NCBI GenBank assembly: GCA_965662725.1
Contig: CBFIIT010000045.1
Span: 1 to 11,611 of the forward strand
Length of the DNA: 11,611 bases
From: UBA8337 sp965662725
Lineage (GTDB): Bacteria; Pseudomonadota; Alphaproteobacteria; RS24
Direction of reading: 5' to 3'
The translations under genes were made by a program, and so were the position numbers. Under the pieces are notes generated by a model. The model ran no database searches. It had not been told where the DNA came from and saw only the letters and a list, made by a program, of their open reading frames with translations. Shown here one piece after another: positions 7,048-11,611 of the stretch (within the stretch, counting starts at the first letter, position 1; each line of letters starts with the position of its first letter).

Positions 7048-7983
7048 ATGTCGCAAAACGACCCAGGCCAATATGAACAAGATTTCCTCGATAGCGATAT
7101 CGATTTGCGCATCGCGCATCCGTCGCCGGGGGCTGAAATTTATTCGCGTTCATCTTCATTCAATTTGCCGTCATTGAGGGCGATTGCGGTGCTCGTCGTG
7201 ATTGTCGGTTCAGCTGTGGCAGGCACTTATTATGTTGCGTTTCAGGAAGGTCTGGAAGAAGGGCAACGCAGTTTGCCGCCGGTCGTCTTGGCAGAGAATA
7301 CGCCGATTAAAGTTCCGGCTGAAAATGTGCCGGGTGGTGTTGTCGCCAAGCCGGATGATTTAAATATTTACGGGGTAATGCGCGGTGAGGCATTGCCTGA
7401 GGCCCAATCAAACGCTCCGGCATCTCCGGCCGCCAATGCGACCGGGACGATTGAAAGCTTGATTGCTGAGACTGAAGACCCGTTTGAGAAGGCGCTGAAC
7501 GTGCCCCGTGCTGTCGCAGAAGATGAGAGCCTGCCGACGGGTAACAGCATTAAAGTGCTGAAAGAAAACAGCAACGTGCGGGTGTCACCGCCGCGTCCTG
7601 AATTGAACCGCGCTCCGCGCGTGGCGGCCGCGCCGGTGCTTACGCCAAAACCTGAAACCCCAACCCAAACAAAAGTTCAAGCGAAGCCGAAACCGGCGCC
7701 CGTTGCTGTGGCAAAGCCGGTCGGCAAGCGCGAGGACTTTATGGTTCAATTGGCGGCGTCACGCTCGCGCGCTTTGGCGCGTGGCGTCTATTCCAAATTG
7801 CAATCCAATTATAATGATTTGCTGGGCCGTCGTGACCCGCTGATTTTGCGGGTAGATCTGGGCGATAAAGGGATTTTCTATCGTGTCAATGTGCCGGGCT
7901 TTGAAAGCCGCAATGCGGCAACCCAGTTCTGTGCCAATCTGAAATCTCGCGGCCAGGATTGTCTGATTAGAAAGCAGCCTTAA
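7048..7983 (+). CDS. SPOR domain-containing inner-membrane protein
   Basis: A 311-residue bitopic protein with an N-terminal cytoplasmic part of about 44 residues, one membrane helix (about 45-65), a long Pro/Ala/Lys-rich periplasmic linker (about 70-226, with several Lys-Pro pairs near the end) and a C-terminal SPOR domain (about 229-311) beginning DFMVQLAA. SPOR domains bind glycan strands lacking stem peptides and thereby collect at the division septum. Two cysteines near the end (Cys295 and Cys305) could form a disulfide, as in some other SPOR domains. The ATG at 7048 has GGAGA 4 bases upstream. The stop overlaps the nagZ start as TAATG, so the two are probably translationally coupled. 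Position between argS and nagZ matches a conserved alphaproteobacterial order. A role in cell division or envelope remodelling is inferred; the protein is not an exact match to FtsN or DamX that I can name. Confidence 0.9.
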   Translation: MSQNDPGQYEQDFLDSDIDLRIAHPSPGAEIYSRSSSFNLPSLRAIAVLVVIVGSAVAGTYYVAFQEGLEEGQRSLPPVVLAENTPIKVPAENVPGGVVAKPDDLNIYGVMRGEALPEAQSNAPASPAANATGTIESLIAETEDPFEKALNVPRAVAEDESLPTGNSIKVLKENSNVRVSPPRPELNRAPRVAAAPVLTPKPETPTQTKVQAKPKPAPVAVAKPVGKREDFMVQLAASRSRALARGVYSKLQSNYNDLLGRRDPLILRVDLGDKGIFYRVNVPGFESRNAATQFCANLKSRGQDCLIRKQP

Positions 7984-9023
7984 TGGCTGACAACGCACCG
8001 GCGATATTCGGCCTGAAAGGGCTTGAATTTACTGAGGAAGAAGGTGCGTTTTTTCATGAAGTGCGACCATGGGGTGTCATCCTATTTGCCCGCAATATTG
8101 AAACCCGCGACCAACTGCGTCGTCTGACCGATGATTTACGCACTTATTCCGGCAATCCGAATTTACCGATTTTAATTGACCAAGAGGGTGGGCGTGTTGC
8201 GCGCCTGAAACCGCCTTTGGTTTCGGCTTATCCGCCAATGGGTGTCTATGGCGAGATTTATAAATCCGATCCTGCCCGTGCGGTTGAGGCGGCACGGCTT
8301 GGTGCGGCGCTTATCGCGCAAGATTGCCATGAATTGGGCATCTCCATTGATTGCGCGCCGTGCCTCGACCTGCTTATGCCCGACACCACTGAGGCGATTG
8401 GTGATCGCGCGCTTGGCAGCAATGTCGAGCAGGTGGTGACGCTAGGGCGCGCAGTGATTGACGGACTGGAAATGGGCGGCGTGCTGCCGGTGATTAAGCA
8501 TATGCCCGGCCATGGCCGCGGCACTGCCGATAGCCATGACGTTTTGCCTTTAGTTGAAACCGCGGCGGATGTGCTATCCGCCAGTGATTTTGCCGTTTTC
8601 AATCAATTGAATGATGTGCCTTTAGGGATGACCGCGCATCTGAATTACAGGGCGATTGATAATGCCATCAGCACGTTTTCGAATAAAATTATCGGCGATG
8701 TCATTCGCCGCGAAATCGGTTTTGATGGTGTGTTGATGAGCGATGATATCTCCATGCATGCATTGGATGGAGACATGCAAAGCCGCGTCACGCGCGCGCT
8801 CACCGCCGGTTGTGATTTGGTTCTGCATTGCAATGCTGATATCGATGAAATGACGGCGATTGCCGCTGCGCTGCCATCCAAGCCATCGGTTGATGCGGCA
8901 CCGCGTTTGACAAAGGTGGAAGCAGCACTGGCCGCTCTTTCATGCGATGTGCCGGCCGGTGTCCGTAAAGTCTGGGGAGAACTGGTGGCCGATATTTTCC
9001 CGCAAGCCCAGAACGCGCTATAA
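7983..9023 (+). CDS. nagZ: Beta-N-acetylhexosaminidase (glycoside hydrolase family 3)
   Basis: A 346-residue cytoplasmic GH3 enzyme that removes N-acetylglucosamine from GlcNAc-anhydroMurNAc peptides during peptidoglycan recycling. Family signatures in order are DQEGGRV, IGDRALGS, KHMPGHGRGTADSH and LMSDDISM. By alignment from memory, Asp254 in SDDISM is the catalytic nucleophile and Asp183-His185 in the ADSH loop form the acid/base dyad used by NagZ instead of a carboxylate acid. There is no signal peptide, as expected for a cytoplasmic enzyme, and length is usual (about 330-350). The ATG at 7983 overlaps the SPOR gene stop by one base, and scpA begins 6 bases after the TAA. In some bacteria NagZ products feed AmpR-controlled beta-lactamase induction, but no ampR or ampC is seen here. 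Neighbouring SPOR gene suggests a shared cell-wall theme. Confidence 0.96.
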   Translation: MADNAPAIFGLKGLEFTEEEGAFFHEVRPWGVILFARNIETRDQLRRLTDDLRTYSGNPNLPILIDQEGGRVARLKPPLVSAYPPMGVYGEIYKSDPARAVEAARLGAALIAQDCHELGISIDCAPCLDLLMPDTTEAIGDRALGSNVEQVVTLGRAVIDGLEMGGVLPVIKHMPGHGRGTADSHDVLPLVETAADVLSASDFAVFNQLNDVPLGMTAHLNYRAIDNAISTFSNKIIGDVIRREIGFDGVLMSDDISMHALDGDMQSRVTRALTAGCDLVLHCNADIDEMTAIAAALPSKPSVDAAPRLTKVEAALAALSCDVPAGVRKVWGELVADIFPQAQNAL

Positions 9024-9029
9024 GGCTCT

Positions 9030-9884
9030 ATGGAAGACACACAAACTGATTCCCAAGCATCCGAGGCATCGGAGCCTTCTGAAACATTTGAAGAGGGTAT
9101 TGCCTATCAGCCTGTTGGCGAAGATGGCAGTCTGGCGGTGCATTTAGAGGGTTATGACGGGCCGTTACATGTGCTGCTGGGGTTGGCGCGGACGCAAAAA
9201 GTGGATTTGCGTGAAATATCCATTCTGACTTTGGCTGAACAATATCTCGACTTTATTCGCCAAGCGCAGGATTTGCGTATTGAATTGGCGGCTGATTATT
9301 TGGTTATGGCCTCTTGGCTGGCCTATTTGAAATCGCGCTTATTATTGCCGCCGCCGCATGATGATGAAGAGATTAACGCCGAAGAAATGGCGGCGCGTTT
9401 GGTGTTCCGCCTGCAATGTTTGGAAGCAATGCGCGATGCCTCAGCCAAGCTGATGACACGTGATTTATTGGGCCGTGACGTATTTTTGCACGGCCAGCCG
9501 GAAGGCATTCGTATTAAGCGGCAGAGCAAATATGATGCCAATCTATATGAAGTTTTGGCCGCTTATTCGACGCAACGTTTGCGCAATTTTTATGAAAGCT
9601 GGACACCGCCGAAAATGGATGTGTTGAGCATTGAGCGCGCGCGCATGCGGATTGAGCGATTGCTTGGCAAATTGGATGATTGGGAAACCATGGACGCATT
9701 GGTGGCACAAGATATTCGTGACCCGCAAAAGCGGCGCACGACAATGGCCAGTTCGTTCAGCGCGTTTTTGGAATATGCCCGTGACGGGCGGGTCGAGCTG
9801 CAACAAAGCAAAAATTTTGACAGCTTGCTGGTGCGCCGCGCACGCCCGAAAGCGGCAAGCGTTTCAGATGGTGATAATCAATGA
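9030..9884 (+). CDS. scpA: Segregation and condensation protein A (kleisin)
   Basis: A 284-residue kleisin that joins the SMC ATPase heads and binds ScpB to form the bacterial condensin. The N-terminal SMC-neck-binding part starts at LEGYDGPLHVLL (residues 39-50) and continues with the helix AEQYLDFI; the C-terminal winged helix that contacts the SMC cap lies in the last 60 or so residues, with SFSAFLEYARDGRVELQQ. The first ~30 residues are a Glu/Ser-rich extension before the conserved start of the domain. The ATG at 9030 has AAGG 4 bases upstream. The TGA stop overlaps the scpB ATG as ATGA, an arrangement that helps the two partners be made in balance. The smc gene itself is not in the window. 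The family call is secure. Confidence 0.96.
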   Translation: MEDTQTDSQASEASEPSETFEEGIAYQPVGEDGSLAVHLEGYDGPLHVLLGLARTQKVDLREISILTLAEQYLDFIRQAQDLRIELAADYLVMASWLAYLKSRLLLPPPHDDEEINAEEMAARLVFRLQCLEAMRDASAKLMTRDLLGRDVFLHGQPEGIRIKRQSKYDANLYEVLAAYSTQRLRNFYESWTPPKMDVLSIERARMRIERLLGKLDDWETMDALVAQDIRDPQKRRTTMASSFSAFLEYARDGRVELQQSKNFDSLLVRRARPKAASVSDGDNQ

Positions 9885-10615
9885 GTGAAGAACAAGAACA
9901 GCAGGCCGAAGAATTGCGTCCGGTTGAGGCCGAAGATATTCGTATTGCCGAAGCGGTTTTATTTGCCGCCGAGGAGCCGCTTGATGCCCCAAATATTGCC
10001 GACAAGCTGGCGGCCAATGCCGATGTGCCTGCAATTTTGTCGGCAATTGCCGAAAAATATGAAGGAGCCGGTTTTACCTTGCAGAAAATCGGCAAGAAAT
10101 GGACTTTCAAAACTGCGCCTGATTTGGCACATGCACTTCAAAAGCATGTTGTTCAGCAGCGCCGACTGTCCCGCGCAGCTTTGGAAACTCTGGCAATTAT
10201 CGCCTATCACCAGCCGGTGACGAGGGCCGAGATTGAAGATATTCGCGGCGTTTCGACTTCCAAAGGCACATTGGATGTTTTGTTGGAAAGCGAGTGGGTA
10301 AAAATTCGCGGTCGCCGCCGCGTGCCGGGGCGTCCGGTTACTTACGGCACTTCAGACCAATTCCTGCTGCATTTCGGGCTTGAAGATTTAAAAGATTTGC
10401 CCGGTTTGGAAGAATTAAAGGCAGCCGGTTTGTTGGATGATCGTTTGCCGCCAGGCTTTGAAGTGCCGGCACCCAATCCTGACGAAGACCCTGATGAAGA
10501 CCCATTGGCCGAAGGCGATGATGGTGGCGATTTGGAACCGCTTGAAATGGATTTGCCGGAAGCGGTTGAGGGCGGAGCGAAAGAAGCGACTGAAGAGGGC
10601 GGCAGTACTGCATGA
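9881..10615 (+). CDS. scpB: Segregation and condensation protein B
   Basis: A 244-residue ScpB, the partner that binds as a dimer around the middle of ScpA in the SMC-ScpAB condensin. Two winged-helix domains are visible, the second including LSRAALETLAIIAYHQPVTR and IRGV, with the later signature GRPVTYGTSDQFLLHFGL. Both are well conserved. The protein ends in an acidic tail from about residue 198, with the short repeat DEDPDEDP at 201-208 and then Glu- and Gly-rich sequence; this is probably disordered and is not part of the folded core. The start overlaps the scpA stop (ATGA), and the TGA stop overlaps the ABC-ATPase start in the same way. Confidence 0.95.
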   Translation: MSEEQEQQAEELRPVEAEDIRIAEAVLFAAEEPLDAPNIADKLAANADVPAILSAIAEKYEGAGFTLQKIGKKWTFKTAPDLAHALQKHVVQQRRLSRAALETLAIIAYHQPVTRAEIEDIRGVSTSKGTLDVLLESEWVKIRGRRRVPGRPVTYGTSDQFLLHFGLEDLKDLPGLEELKAAGLLDDRLPPGFEVPAPNPDEDPDEDPLAEGDDGGDLEPLEMDLPEAVEGGAKEATEEGGSTA

Positions 10616-11586
10616 GTTCGGTTCTCAGTTTCCGCAATGTCTCTTTTAGCTATGGCAATGATGAAGTTGTCGATGCGGTGAGCTTTGACATTGCGGCGGG
10701 TGAAATCGTCTGCTTGCTGGGACCATCGGGTTGCGGGAAAACCACCAGTCTTCGTTTGGCGGCCGGCATGGAAATGCCGTCGACCGGTGAGATTTGGCTG
10801 AATGGTGAGTGCGTCTCAACAGCGCGCGAGGTCGTGCCGCCGGAAAATCGCGGTATCGGGTTTTTGTTTCAAGAATTCGCCTTGTTTCCGCATTTATCGG
10901 TTTTGGACAATGTGCGGTTTGGGCTGAAAGAAATGTCTCAAAATGAACAAAAAACGCGCGCGCTTGAGCTTTTGAAAGCGGTTGGTCTGAGTGGGTTTGC
11001 CGATAAGTTTCCTGAAAGCCTGTCGGGCGGTGAGCAGCAACGCGCGGCTTTGGCTCGGGCGATTGCGCCGCAACCGCGTTTGGTATTGATGGATGAACCG
11101 TTTTCAAATCTCGACCCGCAATTGCGTGACCAAGTCCGCGATTTGACCCTGCGCTTGCTGAAACAATTCAATGCGGCCGGATTGATTGTGACGCATGATG
11201 CGGCCGATGCATTCCGAATGGCAGACCGGATTGCGGTTCAAAAAAACGGACGATTGCTGCAAATTGATACGCCGCAAGAAGTTTATGGTCGGCCTGAAAA
11301 CCTTGATGTGGCGACGATGTTTGGCATGGTCAATATTCGCCGTGACGGTGAAAATCTCATGGCTATCAGGCCGCATGATGTCGGGTTTGAAAGCAGTGGC
11401 AATGATTATGAATTTGACGCTGAATTGAGCGAAGCGCGGGCCGCTGGGAATGGTTGGCTATGCAAATTAAAGCTTGATAGCGGCGAGGATTGGGAAGCTT
11501 TGATATCGCAAGATGAAGCACCTAAGACTGGCAAATATAAATTCTTTGTGCGACAAGCAGACCTCATGCTATTCAAAAGCCAATAA
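10612..11586 (+). CDS. ABC transporter ATP-binding protein (FbpC/PotA-like, CUT-type)
   Basis: A 324-residue ATPase of an importer of the iron(III)/spermidine/sulfate type. All nucleotide-binding motifs are seen: Walker A GPSGCGKT (37-44), Q-loop FQEFALFPHL, signature LSGGEQQR (137-144), Walker B LVLMDEP with Asp161 and catalytic Glu162, and switch His195 in VTHDAADAF. The C-terminal ~90 residues after the ATPase core contain AIRPHDVGF and look like a TOBE-type regulatory domain. The FPH after the Q-loop and the overall length favour the FbpC iron(III) group, but the substrate is not proven. Its ATG overlaps the scpB stop as ATGA. No permease or periplasmic binding protein gene lies in the window, so its transport partners must be encoded elsewhere or it serves another purpose. 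In related genomes the gene after scpB is often tatA, so this ATPase may be an insertion into that order. Confidence 0.9.
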   Translation: MSSVLSFRNVSFSYGNDEVVDAVSFDIAAGEIVCLLGPSGCGKTTSLRLAAGMEMPSTGEIWLNGECVSTAREVVPPENRGIGFLFQEFALFPHLSVLDNVRFGLKEMSQNEQKTRALELLKAVGLSGFADKFPESLSGGEQQRAALARAIAPQPRLVLMDEPFSNLDPQLRDQVRDLTLRLLKQFNAAGLIVTHDAADAFRMADRIAVQKNGRLLQIDTPQEVYGRPENLDVATMFGMVNIRRDGENLMAIRPHDVGFESSGNDYEFDAELSEARAAGNGWLCKLKLDSGEDWEALISQDEAPKTGKYKFFVRQADLMLFKSQ

Positions 11587-11595
11587 GGCTGAAGC

Positions 11596-11611
11596 AGGAG
11601 GGGTTCCATGG
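11596..11611 (+). promoter_or_regulatory. Strong Shine-Dalgarno and start codon of the next gene (cut by window edge)
   Basis: AGGAGGGG (11596-11603) is followed after four bases by ATG at 11608-11610 and a G, so the next gene begins here, 21 bases after the ABC-ATPase stop. This is the best ribosome binding site in the window. After scpB, tatA is the usual alphaproteobacterial neighbour and TatA commonly starts Met-Gly, which the ATGG would allow; with one codon visible this is only a guess. Confidence 0.6.

Overview
The window is an ordinary chromosomal housekeeping segment, most likely from an alphaproteobacterium with moderate GC content (about half G+C by eye). The taxonomic call rests on the gene order argS - SPOR-domain protein - nagZ - scpA - scpB, a familiar alphaproteobacterial arrangement, and on family features such as the type-2 Dgt-like dNTPase and the argininyl-tRNA synthetase insert. 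I see no mobile elements, tRNA or rRNA genes, CRISPR arrays, phage genes or recognisable defence systems. Almost all of the DNA is coding; the longest gap is 152 bases.

Left part (1-2762): the 3' end of valS on the plus strand meets a minus-strand cluster, erpA - xthA - TSUP permease, tail to tail. The valS and permease stop codons share the same four bases. The minus cluster runs from about 2762 down to 886: an A-type Fe-S carrier, an AP endonuclease/exonuclease III, and a membrane permease that begins at a TTG codon overlapping the xthA stop. A promoter-like sequence sits directly against the erpA start codon, suggesting a leaderless transcript.

Middle part (2763-5236): plus-strand genes start after the 152-base divergent gap. 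First a GNAT acetyltransferase, preceded by a small perfect hairpin, then an uncharacterised lipoprotein with an Asn run near its N terminus, then an HD-domain dNTP triphosphohydrolase (Dgt-like). The acetyltransferase and the lipoprotein are the least conserved items here.

Right part (5278-11611): a tightly packed plus-strand run argS - SPOR protein - nagZ - scpA - scpB - ABC ATPase, ending with a strong Shine-Dalgarno and an ATG for another gene at the window edge. From the SPOR gene onward the gaps are 6 bases or less, with TAATG or ATGA overlaps, so an operon with translational coupling is likely. The genes link arginyl-tRNA charging, septal peptidoglycan binding (SPOR), peptidoglycan recycling (NagZ) and chromosome condensation (ScpA/ScpB). 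The ABC ATPase overlaps scpB although no permease or binding-protein partner is present; it is the main contextual oddity. I did not find a convincing new biological system in this window.
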